DNA from: Ancylomarina sp. 16SWW S1-10-2
Lineage (GTDB): Bacteria > Bacteroidota > Bacteroidia > Bacteroidales > Marinifilaceae
Direction of reading: 5' to 3'
DNA length: 64,000 nt
Assembly: GCF_009669305.1 (NCBI RefSeq)
Contig: NZ_SADB01000003.1
Span: 215,384 to 279,383, forward strand
The stretch's first letter is position 1. Each line of letters starts with the position of its first letter. Shown piece after piece: positions 51,834 through 62,228 of the stretch. The notes beneath the pieces are model-generated. The model was not told the DNA's origin, searched no databases, and saw only the letters and a program-made list of their open reading frames with translations. The position numbers and the translations under genes are program-made.

Positions 51834-53171
51834 ATGAAAATATTCCACACATTTACTAAGATATTATTGTCCATACTTATTGTGTCTACATTATTATCCT
51901 GTAGTAAGAGTGATGATGATGAGGATTCTTACACGCCTGATTTTGCATATGTTGAAGATGTGAATGATGCAAATAAGATTATATTTTCCAATACAAGTAC
52001 AGGTGACTACTTGTTTATGCAATGGGATTTTGGGAATGGAGTTGTTTCTGAAAAGGAACGTACAAATACAAAAGATTATACCGTTTTCTATTCAGAAAAA
52101 GGAGATTACCAAGTTCAATTAACGCTTTGGGGACTTGATAATGTATTATCTAATAATAAAGTCGTTACAAAAACAGTAAGTATTCAAAACGATGTTTTTG
52201 TTGCTGATTTTACCTACACTATAGATAATACAAGACCTAATTTTGTCACCTTAAACAATACTACAACAGGTGATTATGATCGTATTTCGTGGAAATATAA
52301 CGATCTTGAAATTACAGGAGATAATATCAATGAATATGAAATTTATCTACATAAAGCAGGAATTTATAATATCGAATTACACGTTTATAAAGGTGATTTC
52401 GAAAAGATTTTAACAAAAAATATAACGATCACACAAGACGATCCAGATTACTTGGATAATATGTCTTTGGTGTGGGCCGATGAGTTTGATGGAACATCAG
52501 TAAATATCGACAATTGGACCTTTGAAACTGGTGCCAATGGGTGGGGAAACAACGAATTACAAAATTACACCAATGGCGATAATGCTGAAATTATAGATGG
52601 TAAACTTATTATTACAGCCAAAAAAGTTAATGATAATAAAGCTGCCAGATCATACACATCTACAAGAATGATTTCGAAAGGGAAACAATCTTTCACTTAT
52701 GGTCGCATGGAGATTCGTGCAAAATTACCATCAGGAAAAGGAATTTGGCCAGCAATTTGGATGCTAGGAGAAAATATTAGTACAGTAAGTTGGCCTGCTT
52801 GTGGTGAAATTGATATTATGGAATATGTAGGATATGAACCTGATAAAGTTCATGCTACAGTGCATACAACATCTGGTTCTGGAAGTAATGGTTCAGGAAG
52901 CAGTAAAACTTTGGAAACAGCCGAAGAAGCATTTCATATCTATGGTCTTTTATGGGATGAGGATGAACTGAATTTCTACATCGACACACCAGATAATATA
53001 ACACATACCTATGCTCCATCAGTAAAAACAGAAGCTAACTGGCCATTTGATAAACCTCAATTTTTTATTTTAAATGTTGCAGTAGGAGGAGATTGGGGAG
53101 GAGCCCAAGGAATTGATAATTCAATTTTTCCTCAGACAATGGAAGTTGATTACGTGAGAGTATATCAGTAA
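51834..53171 (+). CDS. GH16 endo-beta-1,3-glucanase with two PKD domains
   Basis: This 445-residue lipoprotein (signal ending LLSCS) has two PKD-like domains (about 30-115 and 120-205) before a GH16 jelly-roll (about 215-445). The catalytic motif is GEIDIMEYVG (E325, D327, E330). NGWGNNELQNYT and GRMEIRAKLPSGKGIWPAIWML are typical of laminarinases. It should cut beta-1,3 (or beta-1,3/1,4) glucan at the cell surface or in the periplasm. The N-terminal PKD domains resemble those in the preceding SGBP. Confidence 0.93.
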   Translation: MKIFHTFTKILLSILIVSTLLSCSKSDDDEDSYTPDFAYVEDVNDANKIIFSNTSTGDYLFMQWDFGNGVVSEKERTNTKDYTVFYSEKGDYQVQLTLWGLDNVLSNNKVVTKTVSIQNDVFVADFTYTIDNTRPNFVTLNNTTTGDYDRISWKYNDLEITGDNINEYEIYLHKAGIYNIELHVYKGDFEKILTKNITITQDDPDYLDNMSLVWADEFDGTSVNIDNWTFETGANGWGNNELQNYTNGDNAEIIDGKLIITAKKVNDNKAARSYTSTRMISKGKQSFTYGRMEIRAKLPSGKGIWPAIWMLGENISTVSWPACGEIDIMEYVGYEPDKVHATVHTTSGSGSNGSGSSKTLETAEEAFHIYGLLWDEDELNFYIDTPDNITHTYAPSVKTEANWPFDKPQFFILNVAVGGDWGGAQGIDNSIFPQTMEVDYVRVYQ

Positions 53172-53189
53172 ACAAAAAATAATGGATAT

Positions 53190-54050
53190 ATGATGCTGCT
53201 AAAAAATACAATTATTTTTCTAGGAACGATTTTCTTATTGTCAAGCTGTAATGGGACAAAATCAAAATCTAAGACAAAAGAAAACACCCTTTCTTCTAAG
53301 GATAATTATCAATTGGTATGGAGCGATGAGTTTGATTATACAGGATTACCCGATTCTACAAAATGGATATACGATACTGAAGGAAATTCAGAGGGATGGG
53401 GAAATGATGAATTACAACACTATACGATTGCAAAAAAAGAGAATGCTTGGGTTGAAAATGGAGTACTTAATATCACAGCTTTAAAAGAATCAGTTGAAGG
53501 AAAAGAATACTCATCGGCACGCTTAAACTCAAAAGTGAGTTGGTTGTGTGGTAAAATTGAAGTGAATGCTAAACTACCTAATGGACGAGGAACCTGGCCA
53601 GCTATTTGGATGATGCCTGGTGATTGGTCTTTTAAAGATGGAAATTGGCCAAATATTGGTGAAATAGACATCATGGAACATGTTGGACATAATCTTGGGG
53701 TGGTTCATGCATCGGCACATTCAGCAGATTATCAATGGCAGATTGGAACCCAACAAACTGCGACTATTACAATTTCTGATATTTCAGAAAAATTTCATTC
53801 CTACATATGGGAGTGGACACCCAATATTATGAGAGCTTATGTAGATGATCAACTTTATTTTGAATACAAAAATGAAGGACTAGGAGAATCTAAATGGCCT
53901 TATGTAAAACCATTTTATTTGATTTTAAATTTAGCTGTTGGTGGTGCTTGGGGTGGAGCAGAAGGTATAGATGAAGCATGTTTTCCTCAAAGTATGCAGG
54001 TTGATTACGTAAGAATATATCAAAAAAAGAATATTGAAGGAGCTAATTAG
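53190..54050 (+). CDS. GH16 endo-beta-1,3-glucanase, single domain
   Basis: This 286-residue lipoprotein (MMLLKNTIIFLGTIFLLSSC) is a single GH16 domain without PKD. The catalytic motif is GEIDIMEHVG (E158, D160, E163). Other signatures are EGWGNDELQHYT and GKIEVNAKLPNGRGTWPAIWMM. It lies 18 bp downstream of the other GH16 gene. It is a laminarinase-type enzyme, and different substrate length preference from its neighbour is likely but not shown. Confidence 0.93.
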   Translation: MMLLKNTIIFLGTIFLLSSCNGTKSKSKTKENTLSSKDNYQLVWSDEFDYTGLPDSTKWIYDTEGNSEGWGNDELQHYTIAKKENAWVENGVLNITALKESVEGKEYSSARLNSKVSWLCGKIEVNAKLPNGRGTWPAIWMMPGDWSFKDGNWPNIGEIDIMEHVGHNLGVVHASAHSADYQWQIGTQQTATITISDISEKFHSYIWEWTPNIMRAYVDDQLYFEYKNEGLGESKWPYVKPFYLILNLAVGGAWGGAEGIDEACFPQSMQVDYVRIYQKKNIEGAN

Positions 54051-54103
54051 AATCCAATCGGTTTCTAGTTATAGATAATAATTTCAAAATATTAGAAAAA
54101 TTT

Positions 54104-55660
54104 ATGAATTTAAAGTACACTGTTTTTGTATCACTAATAGTCGCATTAGGAGGCTTTCTAATGGGATTCGATGCTTCTGTTATTTCAGGAGTTGTGAAAT
54201 TTATCGAACCTCAGTTCGATTTAACAAAGATACAATTAGGTTGGTCGGTTAGTTGTTTAACCTTAACAGCAACTTTGGCTATGTTAATGGCTGGTCCACT
54301 TAGCGATAAATACGGAAGACGCTCTGTACTGAAATATGCCGCTATTTTATATTTTATATCAGCACTAGGTTCAGCTTTTACTCCCAACTTTACCTTATTA
54401 GTATTGGCTCGTATGCTTGGTGGTTTTGGTGTGGGTGCTTCTCTTATTATTGCGCCTGTGTATATTGCAGAAATTGCACCATCAAAACTCAGAGGAACCA
54501 TGGTTTCTTTTAATCAACTGAATATTGTATTGGGTATATCGGTTGCCTTTTTTACCAATTACTTGATTTTGCAATTGGGAAAATCGGATGCTGATTGGGC
54601 TGTTTTTTTACAATTTAAAAATTACAATTGGCGATGGATGCTTAGTTTGGAAGCAGTACCTGCCATTATATATTTTATAGCTCTATTTTTTGTTCCACGT
54701 AGTCCAAGATGGTTAGCCATGAATGGCTTGAATGAGGAAGCTTTGCTTGTCATGGAAAAATCCTTAGGTAAAGAAGAGGCTAAAATACAACTCGATTCAA
54801 TTTGTAAAAGCATTCAAGCATCACCAAAAAAAGAGCGCGTATCCTTTAGAGAGTTATTTAAACCTTCTATGAAATTGGTTCTATTAATTGGAATTGTAAT
54901 TGCTGTAACGCAGCAAATAACAGGAATTAATTCGGTTTTCTTTTATGCTCCAATGATTTTTGAACAAACAGGAATCGGAACAGATGCATCCTTTTCTCAA
55001 GCAATTTTGGTGGGGATTATTAATCTTGTTTTCACGCTTTTCGCCATTTGGATGGTTGATAAAGTGGGAAGAAAACCTCTTTTGATTTTTGGTTTGTCAG
55101 GAATTGCAATTTCCATGTTTGTTTTATCCACAGGATTTGCACAAGCAACTTATCAACTAACAGAAAAAAATATACAGGAATGTTCTTCTATTGTGGAAGC
55201 AGAGGAGTTGTCATCGATGGAAGATGTGCTTTTTGAAAGCGATATAGAATTTAACGAAGCTTTACGAAATAGTGTCAGTGAGCAGGTTTTTAAGGAACAT
55301 CAAACCGAATTTATATCCAAAGCCATTAGTATAGACCCATGGTTAGTTTTGGTCGGTATTTTAGGTTTTGTAGCCTCATTTGCCATCTCAATAGGACCTG
55401 TTATGTGGGTACTCTTTTCAGAGTTGTTCCCAAATCGAATTCGAGGTTTGGCCATCTCTTTTGTAGGTCTAATTAATTCCGGAGTTAGTTTTCTAGTTCA
55501 GTTGGTTTTCCCTTGGGAGCAAATCAATTTTGGGAATGCAACAACCTTTTTCCTTTACGGATTATTTGGGCTTTTAGGACTTGTTTTTGTCTTTTTTATG
55601 TTACCTGAAACGAAAGGAAAGTCTTTGGAAGAATTAGAACTTATTCTGGTTAAAGAATAG
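54104..55660 (+). CDS. MFS sugar porter
   Basis: This 518-residue inner membrane carrier with 12 predicted helices belongs to the sugar-porter family. Signatures are GFDASVISGV near the N-terminus, DKYGRRS after TM2, PRSPRWLAM between halves, QQITGINSVFFYAP in TM7, VDKVGRKPL and the C-terminal PETKGKSLEELE. An unusually long loop (about 345-410) precedes TM10. It probably brings glucose or short oligosaccharides into the cytoplasm. Confidence 0.93.
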   Translation: MNLKYTVFVSLIVALGGFLMGFDASVISGVVKFIEPQFDLTKIQLGWSVSCLTLTATLAMLMAGPLSDKYGRRSVLKYAAILYFISALGSAFTPNFTLLVLARMLGGFGVGASLIIAPVYIAEIAPSKLRGTMVSFNQLNIVLGISVAFFTNYLILQLGKSDADWAVFLQFKNYNWRWMLSLEAVPAIIYFIALFFVPRSPRWLAMNGLNEEALLVMEKSLGKEEAKIQLDSICKSIQASPKKERVSFRELFKPSMKLVLLIGIVIAVTQQITGINSVFFYAPMIFEQTGIGTDASFSQAILVGIINLVFTLFAIWMVDKVGRKPLLIFGLSGIAISMFVLSTGFAQATYQLTEKNIQECSSIVEAEELSSMEDVLFESDIEFNEALRNSVSEQVFKEHQTEFISKAISIDPWLVLVGILGFVASFAISIGPVMWVLFSELFPNRIRGLAISFVGLINSGVSFLVQLVFPWEQINFGNATTFFLYGLFGLLGLVFVFFMLPETKGKSLEELELILVKE

Positions 55661-55762
55661 CAGTTAGAGTTAGGAATATAGAAAATCCGATTCGGATTAT
55701 AATATATAAGAGTTAGAAGTTTTTACTATAAAAGAATTGAAGTAGAATCAATTAGAAATAAA

Positions 55763-58700
55763 ATGAAGAAGAATAACATTTATTTGGGAGACACGAGTTT
55801 GAATTGTGGCGGAGCTGTAGTTGAGGGAGAATTCGTAGAACTACATAATGAAAAGTTTTATAAAATCAGTAATTCTGATCAAATGGCAGACTTCTTTATG
55901 AGTATTGTCAGCGATTCAGATCACTGGATGTTTATATCGAGTAATGGTTCTTTATCAGCCGGAAGAAAAGACAGAGATAATGCCCTGTTTCCTTATTATA
56001 CCGTTGATAAAATTCATGATTATAATGATATAACAGGAAGTAAGACAGTTGTTTTAGTTGAAAAGGAGGAGAAAACCTTTCTTTGGGAACCTTTTTCTAA
56101 AAAACTGAACGAAATATATAAGATTGAGAGAAATCTCTATAAAAGTATCTATGGTAACAAACTTATTTTCGAAGAAATTAATAAAGATCTTGGAATTGGT
56201 TTTCAATACTCATGGAATAATAGCGAGAAGTTTGGTTTTGTAAGAAAATCTGTTCTTTCTAATAAGACTAATCAGTCTGTAAAATTGGAAATTCTAGATG
56301 GAATTAGAAATATTCTGCCTTCTGGAGTGGATTATAATTTTCAGAGTGAATATTCGAATCTTTTAGATGCCTATAAAAAGGGTGAGTTACTTAGTGATTC
56401 TGGATTAGGTTTATTTATGCTTAGTTCAATTCCGGTTGATAGAGCAGAACCTAGTGAGTCCTTAAATGCGACTACCGTATGGTCTTTAGGTTTAGAGGGG
56501 AAGAAAATTTTATTATCTGATAAGCAAATTGCCGACTTTAAAAATGGTTTAGATCTTAAAACAGAGGTTGATATAAGAGCGACTCGTGGAGCCTATCTTC
56601 TAAATGCTGAATTAGAATTAAAACCAAATGCTACAGAGGAATGGTTGATCGTTTCAGAGGTGAATCAAGATAGTGTTGCTGTAGCGAATTTGAATGAATT
56701 TATCAAGACTGAAAAAAGTATTGAAGATTCAATTAATCTTGATATTGCAGCAGGAACAACCAATTTGATTAAAATTGTTGCTGACGCTGATGGTTTGCAA
56801 ATGGGAAATGATGATTTGTGTTATGCTCGTCATTTTTCAAATACGCTTTTTAATGCAATGCGTGGTGGAATTTTCGCGAATAATTATACAGTTGAACGTG
56901 CAGATTTTAAGTTGTTTGTTCAACAAACAAATTTAAAGGTAGCTGAAGCATTTGAAGAGTGGATTGTTCAATTACCTGCCGAAATTTCTTATTCAGAGTT
57001 GAATAAATTGGCTGAAGAAACAGGAAATTCAGATTTAATCAGAATTTGTATTGAATATTTGCCACTAACATTTAGTCGTCGTCATGGTGATCCAAGTCGC
57101 CCTTGGAATCAGTTCTCTATTGAGACTAAAAATGAAGATGGGACTCCAAAATTAAATTATCAGGGAAACTGGCGTGATATTTTCCAAAATTGGGAAGCAT
57201 TGGGCTTATCGTATCCTGAATTTATAGAAGGTATGATCAGCAAATTTGTGAATGCATCTACACCTGATGGTTACAATCCTTACCGAGTTACCCGTGAAGG
57301 AATCGATTGGGAATGTCCAGATCCAAATGATCCTTGGGCATATATTGGCTATTGGGGTGATCATCAGATTATCTATCTTCAGAAATTTTTGGAATTATCT
57401 AATCACTATCATCCTGCTAAGTTGGATGAAATGCTTACAAAGGAGAATTTTGTGTATGCAAATGTTCCTTACCGAATTAAGTCTTACGCTGATATTGTAA
57501 AAAATCCTAAAGACACGATTGAGTTTGATTTTGCTTTAAACGATCAAATTAAAGAATTAGCTGCCGAGATTGGTGCTGATGGTAAATTGCTCGGAAATGG
57601 TAAAGGTGGGTTATATCAGGTAAATCTAACTGAAAAAATATTAGTTACTCTACTGTCTAAGCTTAGCAATTTTATTCCTGAAGCGGGTATTTGGTTAAAT
57701 ACACAACGTCCGGAATGGAACGATGCAAATAACGCTTTGGTAGGAAATGGCGTATCGATGGTTACTTTATGTTACCTAAGACGATTCTTGAAGTTTTGGT
57801 CTGAAAAATTTGCTACTATTTCGGCAGAAGAGATTCGTATTTCGGCAGAAGTGAATCTATTATTAAATAAAATATTTGATTTATTCAAATGCAATTCTTC
57901 ATTATTGGAGAGTGGCTTTTCAAACGAAGACAGAAGACGTTTTGCTAATGTTTTGGGAGAAGCTGGAAGCGAATATCGAAATAAAATTTATGCTAACTCT
58001 TTCTCAGGCGAAAAAAAATCTGTTAAAGTAAAGGCTTTATGTGAGTTTGTTGATTTTGCTTTGTTGTACATGGATCAATCGATAAAAGCAAACAAGCGAG
58101 AAGATGGTTTGTACCATGCTTACAATCTAATTTCATTTACTGACGATACGGTTTCAGTTCGTTATTTATACGAAATGTTAGAAGGTCAAGTAGCCGTTTT
58201 AAGTTCAGGTTACCTTAGTCCGAAAGAAAGTTTGGATGTTTTCGATGCTTTAAAAGCTAGTGCTTTGTTCCGCGAAGATCAGTATTCATATATACTATAT
58301 CCGAATAGACAATTGCCTCTTTTTAGCGAGAAGAATAATATTCCTGCAAATAAGGTTAAAGAATCCAAGTTATTGAGTCTGTTAATTGCTGATGGTGATA
58401 CCTCTATTTTAAGAGCTGATAATTTGGGTGATTTCCATTTTAATGGATCATTTAGAAATGCCGATGTCTTAGAAAAAGCATTGAATAAGCTGACTTCGGA
58501 TAAGCATTTAAGTCTACTTAAAGAAGAGAAAGATCAAGTTCTTGGTGTTTTCGAAGAGATGTTCGATCATCAATCTTTTACAGGTCGTTCGGGTACATTC
58601 TATGGTTATGAAGGTTTGGGAAGTATTTATTGGCACATGGTTTCTAAACTATTGCTAGCAGCTCAGGAAAGTTATTTCGAAGCTGTAGAAGAAAATGCAG

Positions 58701-59215
58701 ATCCTGTACTTATTGGTCGTTTAAAAGATCATTACTACGAAATAAAAGCAGGTATTGGCTTGTACAAATCTCCTGATTTATATGGTGCTTTTCCAACAGA
58801 TGCCTACTCGCACACACCTGGAAATGCAGGTGCTAAACAGCCAGGAATGACAGGTCAGGTAAAAGAAGATTTTATTACTAGAATGGGAGAGCTGGGCGTT
58901 CAGGTAGACAATGGTGAAATTTTATTTAGTACTTCATTGTTGAATCATCAGGATGTCTTAAATCAAAGTGAATTATTCGATTTTTATGATATCAATGGAG
59001 CGAAGCAACAAATTGTTCTTCAGAAAGGTCAATTGGGATTTACTTTTTGTAAAGTGCCTGTGATTTATACCAAATCGGATAAAAATCAAATCACAATTTC
59101 ATTTAAAAATGGAAATACAAAGGATTTTTCAAGCAATGTAATTGATAAGGAAACAAGTACTTTGATATTTAATCGAAATGGCGAAGTTGAGAAAATAGAA
59201 GTGTCAATTAATTAG
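55763..59215 (+). CDS. Cytoplasmic GH149/GH161-type beta-1,3-oligoglucan phosphorylase (probable)
   Basis: This is a 1150-residue protein without signal peptide or membrane segment, so it is cytoplasmic. It resembles the very large GH94-related phosphorylases: SRRHGDPSRPWNQF (about 437-450), NWRDIFQNWE (R471, D472) and WGDHQ (W531, D533) look like the substrate- and phosphate-binding and catalytic regions of that clan. The length matches GH149/GH161 beta-1,3-oligoglucan phosphorylases (around 1,100 residues) rather than ordinary GH94 (about 800). In this locus it would convert imported laminari-oligosaccharides plus phosphate to glucose-1-phosphate. Family placement is from length, motifs and context; I could not run a profile search. 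Confidence 0.7.
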   Translation: MKKNNIYLGDTSLNCGGAVVEGEFVELHNEKFYKISNSDQMADFFMSIVSDSDHWMFISSNGSLSAGRKDRDNALFPYYTVDKIHDYNDITGSKTVVLVEKEEKTFLWEPFSKKLNEIYKIERNLYKSIYGNKLIFEEINKDLGIGFQYSWNNSEKFGFVRKSVLSNKTNQSVKLEILDGIRNILPSGVDYNFQSEYSNLLDAYKKGELLSDSGLGLFMLSSIPVDRAEPSESLNATTVWSLGLEGKKILLSDKQIADFKNGLDLKTEVDIRATRGAYLLNAELELKPNATEEWLIVSEVNQDSVAVANLNEFIKTEKSIEDSINLDIAAGTTNLIKIVADADGLQMGNDDLCYARHFSNTLFNAMRGGIFANNYTVERADFKLFVQQTNLKVAEAFEEWIVQLPAEISYSELNKLAEETGNSDLIRICIEYLPLTFSRRHGDPSRPWNQFSIETKNEDGTPKLNYQGNWRDIFQNWEALGLSYPEFIEGMISKFVNASTPDGYNPYRVTREGIDWECPDPNDPWAYIGYWGDHQIIYLQKFLELSNHYHPAKLDEMLTKENFVYANVPYRIKSYADIVKNPKDTIEFDFALNDQIKELAAEIGADGKLLGNGKGGLYQVNLTEKILVTLLSKLSNFIPEAGIWLNTQRPEWNDANNALVGNGVSMVTLCYLRRFLKFWSEKFATISAEEIRISAEVNLLLNKIFDLFKCNSSLLESGFSNEDRRRFANVLGEAGSEYRNKIYANSFSGEKKSVKVKALCEFVDFALLYMDQSIKANKREDGLYHAYNLISFTDDTVSVRYLYEMLEGQVAVLSSGYLSPKESLDVFDALKASALFREDQYSYILYPNRQLPLFSEKNNIPANKVKESKLLSLLIADGDTSILRADNLGDFHFNGSFRNADVLEKALNKLTSDKHLSLLKEEKDQVLGVFEEMFDHQSFTGRSGTFYGYEGLGSIYWHMVSKLLLAAQESYFEAVEENADPVLIGRLKDHYYEIKAGIGLYKSPDLYGAFPTDAYSHTPGNAGAKQPGMTGQVKEDFITRMGELGVQVDNGEILFSTSLLNHQDVLNQSELFDFYDINGAKQQIVLQKGQLGFTFCKVPVIYTKSDKNQITISFKNGNTKDFSSNVIDKETSTLIFNRNGEVEKIEVSIN

Positions 59216-59233
59216 AAAAAATGAAGTAACTGT

Positions 59234-59257
59234 ATTAGCCTGTTTTAATAGGCTAAT
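59234..59257. terminator. Hairpin after the phosphorylase gene
   Basis: ATTAGCCT and AGGCTAAT with an 8-base loop. Only a weak T-run follows (after 8 bases), so it could be a processing or weak termination site. Confidence 0.4.
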
Positions 59258-59428
59258 GCAGCTATTTTAAAACTCAAAATATTAAGGCATATGTCAGTTA
59301 GAAGTGAAAAATTAATGTCCCTTGCTGGTGTTGATTTTTCTGGGAAAATCAGAGTCTGAATTATCGGACTTTTATTCTACTCTAATGGTTGTGGAATTCC
59401 CCCAGAAAATGTGAGTCTGGTTTTTTAG

Positions 59429-59614
59429 GAAATTTATTATATAGACTTGATGAAATGGGCAGGTGAGGAAGAGATTCTTACTTTTTATTTCGAAGTCTTT
59501 GATGAATTATGGAAAGGATTGCAGGAAGCATTAGAACCTGAAAAACATTGGGAACTATTTACTGTAGATAGAAAACCCAAAAAAGTAATGCAAAATTTAG
59601 TTGCTAACATATAG
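59429..59614 (+). pseudogene. C-terminal fragment of a GH17 gene
   Basis: A 61-codon open remnant, immediately after a stop codon, reads ...LMKWAGEEEILTFYFEVFD and HWELFTVDRKPKKVMQ, clearly homologous to the C-terminus of the next gene (LMAWSSEMNITTFFFEAFD, HWGLFTVDRKPKKVMQ). No upstream GH17 sequence is present, so it is a leftover of a tandem gene duplication or replacement. The rest of 59216-59648 holds no gene. Confidence 0.85.
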
Positions 59615-59648
59615 AAGTAGTTAAACGCAATAAACGATAAAACGAATC

Positions 59649-60716
59649 ATGAAAAATAATCTCCTCTTAATTTTGATATCATTGGCCTTATTGTTGGCTT
59701 CGTGTAAGAATCAAAATAAGAAATCTAAAAAAGATTCTGTTGAGAATAAATCTGAAAATATAGAGATTAAGCAATCTGAAAACGACTTGTTAAATGGTAC
59801 TACAAGAGCTGTTGCTTATTCAGGATTTAGAACCGGACAGCATCCCGATAGAGGAGAAGGTGCTGTTAATCCAACCGACGATCAAGTATTGGAAGATCTA
59901 CAAATGATCTCAAAAGATTCTTTATTTAATATGATTCGCTTGTATGATTCAGGAGAGAATTCGCAAGCAGTATTGAAAATTATAGAAGAAAATAAACTCA
60001 ATATTAAAGTGATGTTGGGAATGTGGCTTAAAGCTGAGTTAAGTGCTCATGAAACTTGCGAATGGTTAACAGAACCGATTGCTCAAGAAGTCTTGGATGC
60101 GAACAGCATTGCCAATCAAAAAGAAATAGAGCGAGGCATTCTTTTAGCAAATAAATATAATAAAACAGTTGTTGCTGTAAATGTTGGAAATGAGGCTTTG
60201 GTAGAGTGGAACGATCATAAGGTAGATACAGATAGCATTATTTCCTATGTGCAAAAGGTTCAAAAAGAAATTGAGCAACCCATTACTGTTGCCGATAATT
60301 ATGAGTGGTGGGCAGCTAAAGGTGAAAAATTAGCTGAAACAGTAGATTTTGTTTCCATTCATGTTTATCCTGTTTGGGAAGGAAAAGATATTGATGAAGC
60401 CATGTCTTACACTATCGAAAATGTTCAGAAAGTAAGAAATGCATTGCCAAATAGTAAGCTTGTAATTACTGAAGCAGGATGGGCGAGTGAAGCCATAGAA
60501 TTTGGTGTGAGAGCTCGCGAAGATAAGCAAGAACAATATTATAAGAACCTAATGGCTTGGTCTTCAGAAATGAATATCACAACCTTCTTTTTCGAAGCTT
60601 TTGATGAAGATTGGAAAGGTGAAACAGCTAATCCTTTGGGAGCAGAAAAACACTGGGGATTATTCACTGTAGACCGCAAACCAAAGAAAGTCATGCAAGA
60701 GATGTTTAACAATTAA
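59649..60716 (+). CDS. GH17 endo-beta-1,3-glucanase lipoprotein
   Basis: This 355-residue protein (signal ending LLLASC, Cys 19; lysine-rich linker to about 50) has the GH17 TIM barrel with acid/base E182 in VNVGNEALV and nucleophile E275 in VITEAGWAS. Other family features are RLYDSG, VKVMLGMW-like and SIHVYPVWEG. GH17 enzymes cut beta-1,3-glucans in laminarin. It is probably anchored facing the periplasm or surface. A C-terminal fragment of a second copy lies just upstream. Confidence 0.92.
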   Translation: MKNNLLLILISLALLLASCKNQNKKSKKDSVENKSENIEIKQSENDLLNGTTRAVAYSGFRTGQHPDRGEGAVNPTDDQVLEDLQMISKDSLFNMIRLYDSGENSQAVLKIIEENKLNIKVMLGMWLKAELSAHETCEWLTEPIAQEVLDANSIANQKEIERGILLANKYNKTVVAVNVGNEALVEWNDHKVDTDSIISYVQKVQKEIEQPITVADNYEWWAAKGEKLAETVDFVSIHVYPVWEGKDIDEAMSYTIENVQKVRNALPNSKLVITEAGWASEAIEFGVRAREDKQEQYYKNLMAWSSEMNITTFFFEAFDEDWKGETANPLGAEKHWGLFTVDRKPKKVMQEMFNN

Positions 60717-60772
60717 GATTCCAGTTTTTATAAATTCTTAATTCATAACTTATAATTCATAATTAAATAAAT

Positions 60773-62206
60773 ATGACACATTATAAAACGGCAAAAGAAG
60801 ATATTGTTCCCTTTGGACAAAAACTAGCATTTGGATCAGGACATCTAGCAAATCAGTTATTTCCTGCTGCTTTGGGTGTGTTTATGGTTGTTTTGGTTAT
60901 GTCTCTAGGAATGAATCCTGTTCTTGCAGGTTTATTAGGTGCTTTACCTCGCTTGTTAGATGCACTAACCGATCCAATTATGGGATTTATCTCTGATAAT
61001 ACGAGATCGAAATGGGGAAGACGTAAGCCTTATATCTTTATTGGTAGTGCTATTACAGGTGTTGCCTTTATGGTGATGTGGCAATTGAATCCTGAAGATT
61101 CTCAAACCTATAATTTCTTCTATTTCTTAATAGTATCCATATTTTTCTACATTGGGTATACCATTTTTGCAACGCCATTAATTGGGTTAGGATATGAAAT
61201 GACTCCTGATTATAATGAACGTACCCGTTTAATGGCCGTTTCGCAATGGATGGGACAAGTTGCTTGGATGATTGCACCTTGGTTTTGGGTAATTATATAC
61301 GATCCAACTATTTTTGACTCAGCACCCGAAGGAGCACGTATTTTGTCTATTTGGGTAGGCGCTATTTGTATGGTTTTAGGTGTATTGCCAGCTCTTTTTA
61401 ATAAAGAAATGATTTTGCCAGATAATAGCAAAAGAGTTAATTTATCGTTGAGAGAATTGGGTTCTAACACCAAAGAGTTCTTGAAAGGGATTAAGCTAAC
61501 ACTCAAGAATAAACCTTTTATGAAGCTATGTGGGGCTACATTCCTTATCTTTAATGGTTTTCAAACTATTGCACAGTTTGCCATGTTTATTATAGTTTAT
61601 TATTTGTTTAATGGTGACAAGGTTGCTTCAGGATCATGGCCAGCATGGTTTGGTACAGTAAGTGCATTGGCTACCGCTTTCTTGGTTATTCCTATTGTAA
61701 CAAAAATATCAGAAAAGGTAGGTAAGAAAAATGCTTTCGTTATAGCAACCATTATTTCCATGATTGGTTATGCTTTAAAATGGTGGGGATTCAACCCTGC
61801 TAATCCATGGTTAATGTTTATGCCAATTCCATTTTTATCATTCGGAATTGGTGGTTTATTCACCTTAATGATGTCGATGACAGCCGATGTTTGCGATTTA
61901 GATGAGCTAAACAATGGAGAACGAAGAGAGGGAATGTTTGGAGCCGTTTATTGGTGGATGGTGAAGTTAGGAACTGCCTTGGCATTGCTTACAAGTGGTA
62001 TTGTGTTGCAAGCTGTTGGTTTCGACCAATCGATCGATCAACAAACTGTTGAAACATTAACTAACTTGAGGCTTGCTGATATAATAATTCCAATTGTGAC
62101 AGCAGCAATGGCAATATTAATTGTTTGGAAATATGATATTACTGAGAAAAGAGCATTGGAAATTCGTGAAGCCTTAATTGCGAAAAGAGGAAAAGCAAAA
62201 CACTAA
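60773..62206 (+). CDS. GPH-family (MelB-type) glycoside:cation symporter
   Basis: This 477-residue inner membrane protein with 12 helices has an N-terminal GSGHLANQLFPAALG, the DALTDPIMGFISDNTRSKWGRRKPYI motif of glycoside-pentoside-hexuronide carriers, and a central region of charged loops. It imports glycosides with Na+ or H+. It is placed between GH17 and GH30, and its probable substrate is oligosaccharides from laminarin. With the sugar porter, the locus has two carriers. Confidence 0.93.
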   Translation: MTHYKTAKEDIVPFGQKLAFGSGHLANQLFPAALGVFMVVLVMSLGMNPVLAGLLGALPRLLDALTDPIMGFISDNTRSKWGRRKPYIFIGSAITGVAFMVMWQLNPEDSQTYNFFYFLIVSIFFYIGYTIFATPLIGLGYEMTPDYNERTRLMAVSQWMGQVAWMIAPWFWVIIYDPTIFDSAPEGARILSIWVGAICMVLGVLPALFNKEMILPDNSKRVNLSLRELGSNTKEFLKGIKLTLKNKPFMKLCGATFLIFNGFQTIAQFAMFIIVYYLFNGDKVASGSWPAWFGTVSALATAFLVIPIVTKISEKVGKKNAFVIATIISMIGYALKWWGFNPANPWLMFMPIPFLSFGIGGLFTLMMSMTADVCDLDELNNGERREGMFGAVYWWMVKLGTALALLTSGIVLQAVGFDQSIDQQTVETLTNLRLADIIIPIVTAAMAILIVWKYDITEKRALEIREALIAKRGKAKH

Positions 62207-62228
62207 ATTGAAATCTAAAAATAGAAAC

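Noticed and set aside
59310-59428. Possible GH17 sequence further upstream of the fragment
   Set aside because: No resemblance to GH17 before the stop at 59426-59428; only A+T-rich filler.
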